Shown: positions 1 to 12,235, counted from the first letter of the stretch. The stretch: DNA of 64,000 nt from Perognathus longimembris pacificus (GCF_023159225.1 NC_063181.1:19308073-19372072); one strand, 5' to 3'. Notes: generated from the letters alone by a model not told the origin. Made by a program: numbers and translations.

Positions 1-163
1 AAAATGTGCTAGGCAGACTATAACAAATATATTTATAAACTTGAAGCACAGATCTTAAAAGAAAGAATTATATTTATTCCATTTGTGTCTAGGAAAATAG
101 AACCACAGATATACATTTGATTTAAAGAAAGAAGAAATTATTTTTAAAAAATAAAATGAACCA

Positions 164-361
164 GGGGCTGGGGATATGGCCTAGTGGCTAGAGTGTTTGC
201 CTCGTATACATGAGGCCCTAGGTTCGATTCCCCAGCACCACATATACAGAAAATGGCCAGAAGTGGCGCTGTGGCTCAAGTGGCAGAGTGCTAGCCTTGA
301 GCAAGAAGAAGCCAGGGACAGTGCTCAGGCTCTGAGTCCAAGCCCCAGGACTGGCCAAAAA

Positions 362-410
<49 letters not shown>
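164..410 (+). mobile_element. IDL-Geo dimeric SINE, full length
   Basis: The left half is tRNA-Ala/ID-like, with A-box TGGCCTAGTGG and B-box GGTTCGATTCC. The right half is the Geo monomer ending ...CCAGGACTGGCC. The tail has become an (ATAA)n microsatellite from about 358 to 410. Perfect target duplications AAAATGAACCA flank it at 153-163 and 411-421, which fixes both ends. Such SINEs are transcribed by RNA polymerase III and inserted by L1 machinery. CCTAGG before the B-box core is shared with the youngest copies, but other positions are of the common type. Confidence 0.93.
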
Positions 411-412
<2 letters not shown>

Positions 413-414
413 AA

Positions 415-892
415 TGAACCAAATTCAATAGCCAACATCCTACAAAAGTGAACAATGTTAGAAGGAATTTACTTTCTTCTAAGGGTTGTCGTGCTTTCCT
501 CCCCTCCCCCCCCCATGTTAAGGTACTAGGAAGTCTTTCTAAAGGCAATAACTTAGTGATGAGTGAGTGTTCTATCACTGATGGTGCTAACCATCTAGAG
601 GGTAATATCTGCATGTTTGTATCAAAGATTTCACCATGAATTTATACTTCACATGTTTATCTCTTTCTTTGATTTTACCTATAATTCTACCAAGAATAGT
701 GGGATAAATATTGATAGTGGATGGATAGACTTAAGAGACATAAATTTCACAAAGAAATAGTTCTATTAAAGATATGTTTTCTCTCTTGTTAGCTCCACTT
801 TTATAAACACTGAACCAACAAGTATTTGAGTGATTAGTGATATACTTGGTACTATTAAATCATCAAGAATAATTCCTCTAGAAGTTTGAAGT
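415..892. other. No recognised feature
   Basis: AT-rich sequence between two SINEs. A 63-codon ORF on the plus strand (448-639) has no recognisable domain and is probably chance. I see no repeat or gene signal. Confidence 0.5.
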
Positions 893-1895
893 ACTGGGCA
901 ATGGTGGCTAATTCCTCTAATTCTAGCTACCAAGAAGGCTGAGATCTAAAGACTGACATTTGAGGCCAACCCATGCAGAAAGCCCAATGAGACTCATCTC
1001 CAATTCACCAGCCAGAAGTTCAGGTGTTGCTCAAGTTTTTTTTTTTTTTTTTAAGTGTAGTTCTTTTTTTTTTTTAAATTTTTATTATAAAACTGATGTA
1101 CAGAGAGGTTACAGTTTCATACGTTAGGCATTGGATACATTTCTTGTACTGTTTGTTACCTTTTCCCTCATACCCCCCTCCCCCCTCCGCCTGTTCCCCC
1201 CTGAGGTGTTCAGGTCACTTACACCAAACAGTTTTGCAAGTATTGCTTTTGTTGTTGTTTCTCGTATTTTACCCTTTGTCTCTCAATTTTGGTATTCCCT
1301 CTCAATTTCCTAATTCTAATACCAGTACACACTGTTTCCCATACACTCAGATAAGATTACAGCGATAGCGTAGATACAATCACAAGAAGGTGATACACGA
1401 ACATCATCGATAGTACAAACTACAGATACACATGGGATGTTGAAAGTAGTTACAACTCTCATATAACAATCATTTTCATAAAATGGAGTTCATTTCACTT
1501 AGCATCATCTTATGTGATCATAAGGGTATAGCTATTGGGCTCTTGTGATCCTCTGCTGTGACTTGCCTAAACCTCTGCTAATTATTCCCAATAAGGGAGA
1601 CCATAGAGTCCATGTTTCTTTGGGTCTGGCTCACTTCACTTAGTATAACTTTTTCCAAGTCCTTCCATTTCCTTACAAATGGGGCAATGTCATTCTTTCT
1701 GATAGAGGCATAAAATTCCATTGTGTATATGTACCACATTTTCCTGATCCATTCGTCTACGGAGGGGCATCTGGGTTGGTTCCAGATTCTCCCTATGACA
1801 AATTGCACTGTTGCTCAAGTTTTAAATCACCAGCTTTGAGTGAAAATTTAAGCAGGATTAGAGGCTCTGAGTCCAAGTCCCAGTGCCAGCACAGG
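893..1895 (+). mobile_element. B1-like/Geo composite SINE, split by an L1
   Basis: The first part (893-1038) matches the plus-strand B1/7SL-like module (GGCTAATTCCTCTAATTC, then CTAGCTACC, GGCTGAGATCT), followed by the start of the Geo module. The element resumes at 1809 with Geo sequence (GCTCAAGTTT, GAGTCCAAGTCCC, GCCAGCAC). The break is the L1 insertion at 1039-1808. The copy is clearly diverged, hence older than the L1. 'B1-like/Geo' is my descriptive name. Confidence 0.8.
1039..1808 (-). mobile_element. 5'-truncated L1 (ORF2 end and 3' UTR)
   Basis: Read on the minus strand, it starts in the last ~75 codons of ORF2 (1578-1808; residues MWYIYTMEFYASIRKNDIAPF are partly conserved in L1 tails). 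It continues through a 3' UTR with a G-rich tract (C-rich here at 1175-1200) and ends in a poly(A), seen as T runs at 1039-1075. Target duplications TGTTGCTCAAGTTT at 1025-1038 and 1809-1822 are perfect. It lies inside an older SINE. Confidence 0.92.
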
Positions 1896-1929
1896 TAAAA
1901 AGAAAGTTAAATATTTGTGGAAAAGAAAG

Positions 1930-2755
1930 TAGCAATTATGATTTACTATGACAATGACTGTACAGTTGAGAGATACAGGGCATGAAGTGAAAACAGGACT
2001 CATAAAGAATGACTCTGAAATGTTCAGACAGAAATGGAAAGACATGGGGAGGATTATGTCAAGTGAACTAAGCCAGACCCAGAGAAAGAGGTTGCATAGT
2101 TTCCCTTATTACTGGGAACTAGAATGTATGTATAAATCTAGAAGGAAGCACCGTGGGTGGCACCCAGTGTTTTTTTTTTTAAAGTAGTTACAACTGTGAT
2201 ATAACAATCGTTTCCATAACATGGAGTTCATTTCACTTAGCATCATCTTATGTGATCATAAGGGTATAGCTATACGGCTCTTGTGGCTTGCCTAAACCTG
2301 TACTAATTATTCCCAAAAGGGAGACCATAGAGTCCATGTTTCTTGTGTGTTTAAATGAATTAATTTAAGTATAATTGAATCTATGGAGAATGATTCTTAA
2401 AAAGACTAGGTTAGGTAGGAGAATGAACAGGGGAAATGAGTAGAAAGCAGGCAAGAGTACATTGCATATGCCACAGAACTGAGAAAAATAAGGGAATAGG
2501 TGGGTGAAGATGTTGAAGGAATGACACACATCAAGATACATTGGATACATACATAGCTTTGTTAAATGGCAAAAATATCAATACATAATCTAAAAATTAA
2601 GAAGAGCGAGAGAAGAGGTGGTGTAGGAGGTGTGGATGAGTGTTAGAAAGGGGGTAACATTGATTAAGAGGCATTATATTCATAAACTACTTTCTTGAAT
2701 TGCAACTCCTTTGTACAACTACCTAAAGAAACAAAAAAATATATTAAATGAAAAA
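1930..2755 (+). mobile_element. Older L1 3' end, interrupted
   Basis: Around 1985-2090 the sequence encodes a decayed L1 ORF2 C-terminus (AAAGAATGACTCTGAAATG, then AGTGAACTAAGCCAGACCCAG). After an interruption at 2169-2345 it continues as a purine-rich 3' UTR, ending near 2755 with CAACTCCTTTGTACAACTA followed by an A-rich tail. It lacks a clear target duplication. The end motif matches the L1 at 20810-21862, so both belong to a similar L1 lineage. Confidence 0.7.
2169..2345 (-). mobile_element. Short L1 3' UTR fragment with internal A-tail
   Basis: After a T run at 2170-2180 (a poly(A) on the minus strand), the sequence closely follows 1444-1620 of the neighbouring L1 (AAGTAGTTACAACT, TTCATTTCACTTAGCATC, GAGACCATAGAGTCCATG). 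It has neither the last ~400 bases of the L1 3' UTR nor any ORF2 body. It sits within the older plus-strand L1. Confidence 0.75.
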
Positions 2756-2759
2756 AGAG

Positions 2760-3230
2760 GAAAGAAACAGCAGAGCCTCTGAGGAACACAACCCCTGCAA
2801 ATGTGAGCAATTAGCTGTGATGATGAGGCTACCCTCCGGAGAAGGAGAAATCATCTTATGAGAACAAGATTGCTCCCCTCCAGTGATGAGAGGGATGTGA
2901 AGTTCTCTGGAACCCCTTGCAGAAACAAATGAGATAATGATCAGCCCGGCCACACTTGGACTGGGACTGATTATGCATCTCTCCCCTCTCCCTCTGTCCC
3001 AGTTCTTCTATTATTTAAACCTAAAGTTCATGTCTAAACCTGAAAGATGGGTTGAAGTGCTTAGTTTGCCCTTTTCCACATCTTGTTGTACATGTATTCA
3101 TACTTCTCCCCTTCCTGCCTTCAGAACCCACTCACCACTACTACCCTCTGTTTGGTGTATCGGGGCTAGACCTGATATATAGAATCCTAGGAGTTAAGCC
3201 TTTGCCTAGGACTCTTAGTTTTATACATTC
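2760..3230 (+). mobile_element. Old LTR-like repeat (unnamed family)
   Basis: It is homologous by eye to 53640-54040. Shared blocks are ATTATGCAT, then TTAAACCTAAA.TTCATGTCT, a GTTGAAGTGCT/GTGGAAATGCT block, a pyrimidine-rich middle and TTTGGTGT.T.GGG, ending with CCTAG.A..... and a TTGCCTA/TGGCCTA block. The pattern of a T/C-rich U5-like half after an A/T core suggests a retroviral-type LTR (ERVL/MaLR class). I cannot name the family. Confidence 0.4.
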
Positions 3231-3239
3231 ATGTGAAAT

Positions 3240-6200
3240 AACCACTGCTTTAGGTAAGAGGTTTTTCATGTGTTTTGCACACATTTTAATCCACCATAGT
3301 AGAATAAGTGTGTAGTACTTCTTTTGGTAAGCTTGCAATAAGTAAATCATTCTTTGTCATAATTTTGAAAATTGGCTTAAAATGAAATAGAAACATGAAG
3401 CCAAGCAAAACAGTGAATAAAATGAGAGTGAAGGGAATTGATTTATAATGCCAATCCTACCACTAAATATTTAAAAAATGAAAAATAATAACTACTATTA
3501 AATAATAACTTTGTCAAGTTAACCAAATTTTTCTTGGACTTCAACTTCAGCCATAAAAAGAGGTTTTATAAGTAACTCTTTAAAACCCTTTCCTAAACCT
3601 AAAATATTTGTTTCTCATTATATTTCAATAATTATTTGCCCAATTAACCAACACATTCACTTGTGGTCTCATTTTAGATTGCCTTCAATTCTCAGTTTCT
3701 TTTGTTTTTTTTTTAAAGCAGCATTTTACATAGTGTTGTGTCTCCATCTATCAGTCATAACAGCTTTGCTTCTGCCTTGCTTCTTTGGAGGTCAATGGTT
3801 AATTCATGACATGATTGTTTAAAATGAGATATTCTTACTTTTATACATGTTAACTCCTATGAAGACTCCTTGATTAAATCTCCCCAGTAGACTTTACAAG
3901 AAAACAAAGTGGAATAGCACTAATCTCAATGTGTGAAACATCCTGTCTTGAATGTCAATTGAACAATTCACAGGGGCTAGGAAGTAAGAAAGAAAAGTTT
4001 CACTGAAGTGATGATAGAAGAGTGAAGAATAAAGAAAATGCAGACCTGTAGCAAGAAATTGAACCCTGTCTTTTCTGTTTGTTCATGTTCATAGAAACCT
4101 CCCAAACAAACATGTTTTTGTTAAAAGCTACAGAAATACAAATTAATTGGTTTTTTATTACAATCACTGGAGCTTCTTCCCACAGTATGTTCTTTACATT
4201 TTCTCAGTTTACCCACTGGCTGCCTCATCTCATCTTGCTCCTTCTCTGTTATGACGTGTTACTGGGGAGCTTGCATATGCCGGCACTTTCTATTGTACAT
4301 TGTACAGTGTCTTAGCACTCCATCATATTTTATATCCTGGCATGCCAAAATCTAACACATTCCTGGGCAATGCAGCTTCTGCCTTGGTACCCTCGAGACT
4401 CACTTAGAACATGTGCATGGCTGCTCAAAAACTTTTCAATAACCATTCTCTGACTAGGATAGGAAATTGCCAGAGAATGCTCTATTTCAGCATCACTTTT
4501 TAATCATTTCCCCTCTATTTCTTATGATATTGCTTCCTCATATTGGTCTTATGTACTGTCACTGATTTTCCTGTGCTTTCCAATGAGGCTGGAACCACAA
4601 TGAATTGTTCCAAAACACTCCTTTCCTTGCAGGAACAGACATAGAGAATTTGTTCTGAGGTCAACTCCATGGATGTAAAAATCTTCAAAGCTGTTATCTG
4701 TTCTTAAAATATCAAAGGTTAATCCTGTGCAAGGCTTTCTTGATACAACTCTTAAAGGAACAGAAGTCATTCTAAACAATCCATATGCAAATGATTTCTA
4801 TGTCACAGATCATTTTGAGCTACTTACTGTCACCCACTTTACCCACAGGGTTAGCCTAATTTTATTTCCCCCACTTGCTTTTACTCCTATCCTCTGTCTC
4901 TTTTTACTACCATTTACATAAATCAACCAAAAAGATCCTCGACAAATCTTTCTCTAAATTATCACATCTGTTTAGGAACCTCTGTGATTTTTTTTTCCAG
5001 TCAAGTAAACCCTGCATATTTTCTTCCTAGAAATAATTACTATTGTAATGAAATAAATTAGTGAATAATCAATTGCTTAACATCTATCTTCCTTTTTAAA
5101 ATGAATACACCATAAGCACATACATAGATTTTCTCTTATTTAATACTGAATTCTCTTCTCCTAAACAAATGGCTTGAGTATTATCATAGGTAGTTCATGA
5201 ATGGTTGTTGAAGGAATCTGAATCCTTTTATTAATTTTACCAACTACTCTAGGGCTGTTATTATAATTCTGAAAGTGCAATCTCTGGTCTCAAAAATTGA
5301 TAAGGACTGCTGCTTTGCTGATAAGTGCACTCTCTCTGTGTAGGCAAATCTACATGTGAATAAAGCTTTGCAATCCAAATTACTATGGTAACCAGTCTTG
5401 TTTCTACCTGCCTGTTCCACTGGAGCAGCTTGTCTTACACTGGAGGGAGCTGGAGTCACAGAGAAATCCTAGCTTCTTAGCGTCCCTACTTCTTTGTAGA
5501 CTCCCCTCTTGGGTTACTACATTCTTTCTTCAGGTGGGTTACAATGTAATTGATTGTGATTAGAGTACTTAATCTATTCACTATAACTGATTAAGTTACT
5601 GCTTGATTGTGTTATAGCTTCATCCATTTACTATGATTAGATTGTTGCTGGAAATATATGAATACAATCAAGATTCTGCTATTGTCAAATTCCTCCGGGT
5701 GTTTCTAAATTTCTCCACACAATCTCTTTGGCTATTCCTTAGGGTATGACATTTCTGCAGATAACTAATCTCATCCATTATGTTTGAATCCTCCTCATTT
5801 TATTCGTGGAGGGCAACTTAATCTCAAACTCCTGCCCTCCCCAATACTAACCAGAAAACCTGGCAAATAAATAATTGGTTCAGCTTATCCACACAGGACA
5901 AGCCACATTCCTTCTTCATTTCCCTTTCCTACTGACTTCCTTGTCTCAGGGGACTAAAACTCCTAACAAAGAAGAGAGCTTTTTGTAAATTTTTCATCAC
6001 AGGCCTGAAATGTAAGTTTATGTCAATGCCTTCAACATATTAGAGGAGCAGAGCCAGCAGAAGCCCTGTTAAAAATAATAAGGAAAAGTTGCTGGCTGTT
6101 CAATATACCACACTGAAAACACACACAACTGAGCTTATAACTACTCACAGCATTCTTATTTTTTCTAAGGTGATGTGAGGGGGTCAAGCAAGAGTTCAAA

Positions 6201-6640
6201 ATCCATTTGTGTCCATCTCTCCTAGCCATACATACAAGGGACAAAGAAAGAATCTGGAACTCTACAAATCCGTTCATGGCCATTTAACTCACAACATTTA
6301 TCACATGAAGTTCTGAGAATGATGGAGTAGGTTGCATTTGTGTGTTTGACTTTACAGAGTCATCTCATGTGATAAACAGTAAAAAGTTTCCTCTTGATAT
6401 TTGTTAAAAACAGGTATCAGACACTTTACTAAACTCCACCAGAAATATTGCTGTATATGTAGGAATTGTCTTAAAACATTGGTATTATTTTCTCTCCCAA
6501 ACACTCAAGAGCATATAAAAGATCTCATGATAAATATTAGTTGGACATTTTAATTAGTAATTCATTGCCTAAAATTGGTATTAATTATGAGTTGAAATGC
6601 TCAGTCTACTAATATTGACTCTAGTATCATGACATTCTGT
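3240..6640. other. Long unrecognised AT-rich stretch
   Basis: About 3.4 kb with no repeat, gene or RNA signal I can support. Minor ORFs (4079-4315 plus, 4549-4779 minus, 5244-5459 minus, 6032-6283 minus) are 71-83 codons long. They lack domains, splice context and codon regularity, so they are probably chance. Confidence 0.5.
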
Positions 6641-6661
6641 GCATGTTCTGAAAATGTTTTC

Positions 6662-6870
6662 TTTTTTTCTTTCTTTTTCTTTTTGTCAGTGTTGGCCTGG
6701 GACACAGGGCCTGAGCACCATCCCTGGCTTCTTTTTGCTCAAGGCTAGCACTCTGCCACTTGGGCCACAGCACCACTTCTGGCCATTTTCTGACTATGTG
6801 GTGCTGAGGAATCAAACCAGGGCTTCATGTATACAAGGCCACTCTTGCCACTAGGCCATATTCCCAGCCC
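6662..6870 (-). mobile_element. IDL-Geo dimeric SINE
   Basis: A minus-strand copy: the T-rich tail is at 6662-6684, the Geo module follows, and the IDL head ends at ...CATATTCCCAGCCCC. Target duplications CTGAAAATGTTTTC at 6648-6661 and 6871-6884 are perfect. The B-box region is mutated (GGTTTGATTCC on the minus strand), and the Geo B-box is degraded. Confidence 0.92.
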
Positions 6871-7283
6871 CTGAAAATGTTTTCAGTTGGGATGTTACTG
6901 GAAAGTTAGGTGGAACTATTAACATCCATCTGTCTACCCAGTGGGAGAATTCAGGCAAAATATGAATATAGTGACAATAACAAATATATTAGAAAGAAAG
7001 AGGCAGTGAGAGGTTTATGATACATGATACCATAAGAGAAAAACACTTCAGTTTTTCTTCAACCATTTTTAGATTATAGACATGACTGTTAGGTCTAAAT
7101 AAAGGAAAGAAATGAGCAGTGGATAAAGACTAACATAGTTTGAGTCCAGGATAGAGATGTGGCCTCTCTTATCTTGGTGAATTTGTTTCATGGCCATAAT
7201 TTAAGGAGAGCAGTCTGGTTTCCATGAGACAATTCTTCTGGCTCCAGTGTACAGCCTGATCACTCAGGAAATACCCTCAACTT

Positions 7284-7394
7284 TCTTTTTTTTTGGCCAG
7301 TCCTGGGCCTTGAACTCAGGGCCTGAGCACTGTCCCTGGCTTCTTTTTGCTCAAGGCTAGCACTCTGCCACTTGAGCCACAGTGCCACTTCTGG
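7284..7394 (-). mobile_element. Geo monomer, 5'-truncated SINE
   Basis: Only the right (Geo) module and a T-rich tail are present. The left monomer is missing, as expected from 5' truncation during reverse transcription. Target duplications AATACCCTCAACTT at 7270-7283 and 7395-7408 are perfect, so this is one primary insertion and not a later deletion. The Geo B-box keeps GAGTTCAAG. Confidence 0.9.
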
Positions 7395-7409
7395 AATACC
7401 CTCAACTTA

Positions 7410-9300
7410 AATGTAGTTATAGCCCCTTATCAAAAAGAAGTTATCAATCAATTCAGTTTTTTCAAGGTGATTGCAAAGTGACTATTGTAAGAACACCTAT
7501 AGCAATGACTCAATGACAACCACAAAAAGGGGGAAAGAAATGTCAGGCTTTTCTCCTGCTGTTAGTTAATTCATTAAAGCAGCAACAGTTGTAAATACCT
7601 GTCCAAAACACATTTTGAACAGAATAAAATTGGGTTTTCTCTACAGTGAGAACAGGACTAGCCTTTGTTGATTGAGTACTTACTGAAACTGCCTGGGAGA
7701 AATTTCTATGTCTCTATCCAGTCTACAGGAATGAGGACATTTGTGCCTTGAAGAAATCTTAATTACAATATTTTCCCTTAGACACATTGTAACATCATCT
7801 TCCTTTTCTGCTCTTTGCAGGGCTTGCCCCTGTATATCATTAGGAGTCTTACATTTCTGAGATTTGTGATACCTCTCTTGTTTATACAGACAGATTCACC
7901 CATGATCTGCCTTCAAAACTATCTCTAGATGCTTTCAAGTGGGAAAAAGGTGTAGATGAAAGTGTTTTTTAAGTTAACTATGTACAGAATAAATCTTTGT
8001 TTTATTTTGCTACCTATGGGAAGTGTAATCTTTTGACATAAAACCTAAAGAGTTTTACTATGAATAGAAAAACTACAAATAAACTTTGAATTATACAAAA
8101 AAGCTTTCCTGATATTCAACATCATCATATCTAAAAGACATTCCTCTTTGTCTAAATGATTGGTCATGGTATATGAACTCTAGAGCTTGAAAGAGCTACT
8201 CATAAGACTTAAGAAACTTTTCTCATTTGGAATAGCCTGTACATTTTCAACTAATGTGTCAAAAAATCTCATATAAAGAGAACATTGTGAGGTAAGTAAA
8301 ACATGCTTTTGATGAAATAAAATACAGTTTCCCAAATCCTGATCCTGAATTTCTACAACTTAGTTTTGGGATGAATTTCTACTATCCTAAAGACGAGGAT
8401 CGGATTCTAAGACTAACTTCTCATGCATTAGTGTGATGAAATTTTCTTGTCTTATATTTCAGATTTCAGGAAGCTATAGCAAAAATTGAGAGGTAGATTG
8501 AAAGTTTTCAGAAAACTAAAAAATCAGAGAGCAAGTATCTTTCATATGTTGTTTGATTTTAATGTCATCTATTTATTGTATTATTGAATGAAAATTTGTT
8601 TACTTTGATAATATTAAGTAATTAATTCAGTAAATATATGATGTCCTAGGTATAGTCTAACATTTTTTATTTGGCCCCAAACACATAATTGGCACATAAT
8701 CAAATGTTCAATATATTTTAAATGATACTGTAAAATTATTGTAAAAATAAACCTTATAAAATATAATGGGAAGTAAGTACATTATACTGCTATTTTTAAA
8801 TGGAACTATTTCAAAGAAGAGTATATGAGAGAATTAAAAAAGTATAAAGAGTAAAGCAAGTGAGCTGCCAACTGAGAGTTAAAAAATATGGAATGATGAA
8901 GCCATCACTAGTTATAGAAAAGGTCATGAATGTAGAGCTTTGAAAAATGGAGAGGCAACTATATAGCAGCAGAATTCTGAATCTTCTGAAACTCACAGAT
9001 TAGAGATTTAAGAAGGCTATAAATGAGGTTAGATGGGATTAGATATTGAAAATGATTAAGATATAAATAAGAACCCCAGCAGAGGCAAGATGTTGGTAAG
9101 GGCATATACCAGAAATGTTCAGGAGTAGATGGTTGAGGAAAAGTCAGAGGAGAAAACGATAAATTCAAGCCAAAGATAGCTTAACCATTTGGTACCTAGG
9201 GAACTGTATAAAGTGAGAAAAGGTGAAGGAAAGAATGAGCAAAACTAAATTATTGTGTAGCTTACCTAGTAGATAAACTGCTTTCTTTAAGAGTGAACAA
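7410..9300. other. Unrecognised AT-rich stretch
   Basis: I see no gene or recognisable repeat. Small minus-strand ORFs at 8811-8996 and 8959-9168 overlap each other in different frames, which argues against coding. Confidence 0.5.
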
Positions 9301-9302
9301 TG

Positions 9303-9517
9303 AAGCTGGGTGCAGGAATCTTAGGTAATCATGAGATTGAGATCTGAGGATCTCAGTTCAAAGCCAGCCCAGGCAGACAAATATGTGTAACCATTATCTT
9401 CAATTAACCAGCAAAAAGCCAGAAGTAGGTCAGATGGTAGAGTTTCAACTTGAGTGAAATAGGCAAGTAAGAGAGCTACAGAACAGCACCAAGGCTCTAA
9501 ATACAAGCTTGATTACC

Positions 9518-9518
<1 letters not shown>
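9303..9518 (+). mobile_element. B1-like/Geo composite SINE, diverged
   Basis: The B1-like half shows GATCTGAGGATCTCAGTTC and AAAGCCAGCCCAGGCAG. The Geo half is degraded (AAGCCAGAAGTAGGTCAG, GGTAGAGTTTCAACTTGAG). It runs directly into a (CA)n tract that replaces the original A-rich tail. No target duplication could be assigned. Confidence 0.75.
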
Positions 9519-9564
<46 letters not shown>

Positions 9565-9575
9565 ACACACACACA
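9519..9575 (+). repeat. (CA)n microsatellite
   Basis: Dinucleotide CA repeat with one CAG interruption, grown from the tail of the preceding SINE. Confidence 0.95.
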
Positions 9576-9589
9576 GAATAAAAAATGAG

Positions 9590-10500
9590 TTGATATAAAG
9601 AAATGAGATTTAAACTAAAGACTACAAAAGATAACTTAAACTAGATTTGAGGGCAATATAATTATTAAATATCATCTGAATTGCAATAGGAGATCCAAAA
9701 TTAATCTTCATTCCATTTACAAAAGAACCAGTGCTAACCAGTGCTAACACTGGGAAATATTTTTAAAATATTTTTGAAATAATAGAAAATGCCTCAAGAA
9801 AGACAGTTGTGCTTTGGAAAGAAAAGCACACATAATATGACCCAAATAACATCTTATTACTGATGGCTCACCTCATCATTCAAGTGCCAGTGACTCAGCT
9901 CTTAATAAGTATACTTCCTCTGATCTTTCTAATTAAAGTGTGTTCATGAAAAAGAGAATGATACTTAAGGATTTAGATAAAAATTTAAGAATATATTGCA
10001 ATCAGACTTGCCTTACCAATTAGATTTTTATTTCCAGATCTTCTCATTAATTATAAAAATGGAAATCATCGTACTTGTTGCCTTACAATAAATATTCAGG
10101 AATTGGAGATGTAAAATATAACCTAGCAACTGAAGTGATTTAAGTGGCTCAGTATTTGAGCCAATACTATTAGCTGGAAGCCTGAAATATATCAGATAAA
10201 ATATTTAAGGAAAGATGGTATCTCTGGACTAAGGAAAATCAAAGCAACTGTAATGGAGAAGGGTACACTCATCTTTCTTCCTTCCAAAAAGTCATAAAGC
10301 AACGTTTTACAAAATCCCACTATATAAATAGCACAACTTTGTATAATGTTAAATATAAAATGACTAGGAAAGTCAGCAACTAGTTGGCTACTGGATTGTT
10401 TCTAGTTGTTAGAAGAAACATGACTTGAAGACCTTCTTCCACCATACTAATTTTGTAATGTCTAGGGTTTTACTAAATGATACATATGTATAGATTTTTT
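9590..10500. other. Unrecognised AT-rich stretch
   Basis: A small tandem duplication (CCAGTGCTAA repeated near 9730-9748) is the only structure seen. There is no coding or RNA signal. Confidence 0.45.
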
Positions 10501-10514
10501 TTTCATTTTGTTCT

Positions 10515-10659
10515 CTCTTTTTTTAGGGGGAGGGTGTGGGAGGGGGAGGGTTGAGATAATGTCTCACTACATAGCATAGGCTGGCCTAGGATTGGACATT
10601 CTCCTGTTTATACCTACCAAGTGCTAGGATTCCACATATATGTTACCATGCCTAACTTG
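10515..10659 (-). mobile_element. B1-like (7SL-derived) SINE, diverged
   Basis: On the plus strand it reads as a reversed B1/Alu-type monomer: GAGATAATGTCTCACTACATAG, GGCTGGCCTAGGATTGG, CCAAGTGCTAGGATT, GTTACCATGCC. A T run and a G-rich tract (10526-10550) occupy its tail side. No Geo half is visible. Confidence 0.75.
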
Positions 10660-10669
10660 GTTTATTGCT

Positions 10670-11985
10670 ATAAGAAACAAAAAATGAACAAGGTGAAACA
10701 TAACCCTATACTTCCATGGACAGGAAAAGTCCTCTTTTTGAAAGAAAGTCTTATGAGAGCATCACAATAGGAAAGTCATCTAAAATGCGTTGTGATATTG
10801 TTTTAAATAGCATAGTATTGACAACAGAGACAAAAGGCCAATAAGGCTATATGAAATCTATGGAGGACTATACCTTTTACATTTGCTGTGCATGTCTGTA
10901 TGCAGAAGTGAAAAATCCAGCCCGAAGAGAAGAGCAACTTTTGGGCTATATTTTAAAGTGGTTGTCAGCATTTCAAACTAGAATATAACAACTGGTAATT
11001 CTAGACTTCCGGATTTTCTTTAAAACCCAGATCCCCCCCCAAAATAGTTCTACAATCCCAGATGGGCTGCTTATTCAAATCTGTTGCCTCTTGCTTTGCT
11101 GTGCCTTGCATACCTCTTTCAATAAAACACTCACTTACATTCACTCACAGTTCTAAGTTAGCTATCCAACACTGACAGAATATGAATTGTTGTACATGAG
11201 TTACAAATATAAACCCATTTTTACTTCTCACCTGCCTGATAATGCATTTGTGCTTCCAGCCCTTTCTAAAAGTCAAGAGGCATAAGCTTGTCATGCCATA
11301 GTTCTGGTCCCTACTGTCCATCCTCCAATATCTCTCAGAGTATCATCAGTTATTAACATTTTTCTCTGTTGTAATGTTACTTAAGTTTTTTTCTTAGCCA
11401 GAAAGATGTCAAATTTATTTATATTTTATTTTAAAATGTATTCTTGTATAAAAAAATTAATTGTTATTTATCAGTACTTAAGATATGTTTGCTATACTTC
11501 ACAATTCCTTCTTTGAACATTTTGTTGAGAGTACTGAAAATAATCATTTCCATGTAACTTTTAGTCTTCCTTGTTATTTTCATTGCTTCCAAAATGAACT
11601 ATCCTTCTGATTCTTTTTTCTGGTTCATCTTATTTTTGATTGGCCATTTTTCTTTGTTTCATTTCCCTCCTATGTTTTAGAATTTGACTTGCCTGCTCAT
11701 CTTGAATTTTTTTTGAGTCTCTCCTGTTTCCTCATTTTACTTTTTTTCTTCTTTTTCTTCTTGCTTACTCTCTATTACTCACAACCCCTCTGCATCTACC
11801 ACAAACATTTATTGCCAATTTTTACTTAGCATTATCCTCTTACTGAGTTAAGGATCTGCAAAATGTTATTGCTGTAATGTCTTACCTTGTCTGTTCCATT
11901 TCAAATGTCATTGGAATTATCACAGCTTTGATCATTGAAACATACAGCTCACCTCTAGATATAAGATTTTTTTTCTTCCTGGTGT
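10670..11985. other. Unrecognised stretch, pyrimidine-rich part
   Basis: Mostly AT-rich, with a T/C-rich section around 11580-11770. Nothing recognisable is present. Confidence 0.45.
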
Positions 11986-12001
11986 AAGAATATAAAAGCA
12001 G

Positions 12002-12190
12002 GGCTGGGGATATGGCCTAGTGGCAAGAGTGCTTGCCCTCATATACATGAGGCCCTTGGTTCAATTCCCCAGCACCACATATACAGAAAATGGCCAGAAG
12101 TGGCGCTGTGGCTCAAATGGCAGAGTGCTAGCCTTGAGCAAAAAGAAGCCAGAGACAGTGCTCAGGCCCTGAGTCCAAGCCCCAGGACTG

Positions 12191-12231
<41 letters not shown>
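12002..12231 (+). mobile_element. IDL-Geo dimeric SINE, full length
   Basis: Both Pol III boxes of the head are readable (TGGCCTAGTGG; GGTTCAATTCC). The Geo half carries GAGTCCAAG, and the pure poly(A) exceeds 35 bases. Target duplications AAGAATATAAAAGCAG at 11986-12001 and 12232-12247 are perfect. The long homopolymer tail suggests a fairly recent insertion. Confidence 0.94.

Positions 12232-12235
<4 letters not shown>

Noticed and set aside
164..235. tRNA-Ala-like sequence as a tRNA gene
   Set aside because: A/B boxes are present but the anticodon arm and acceptor stem do not fit a functional tRNA, and the unit is part of a flanked SINE.
291..614. 107-codon minus ORF with repeated LFIY-type residues
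   Set aside because: Translation of the (ATAA)n SINE tail.
9519..9575. Short spaced repeats resembling an array
   Set aside because: They are simple dinucleotide repeats; there are no spacers, so not CRISPR, which is also not expected in a mammal.
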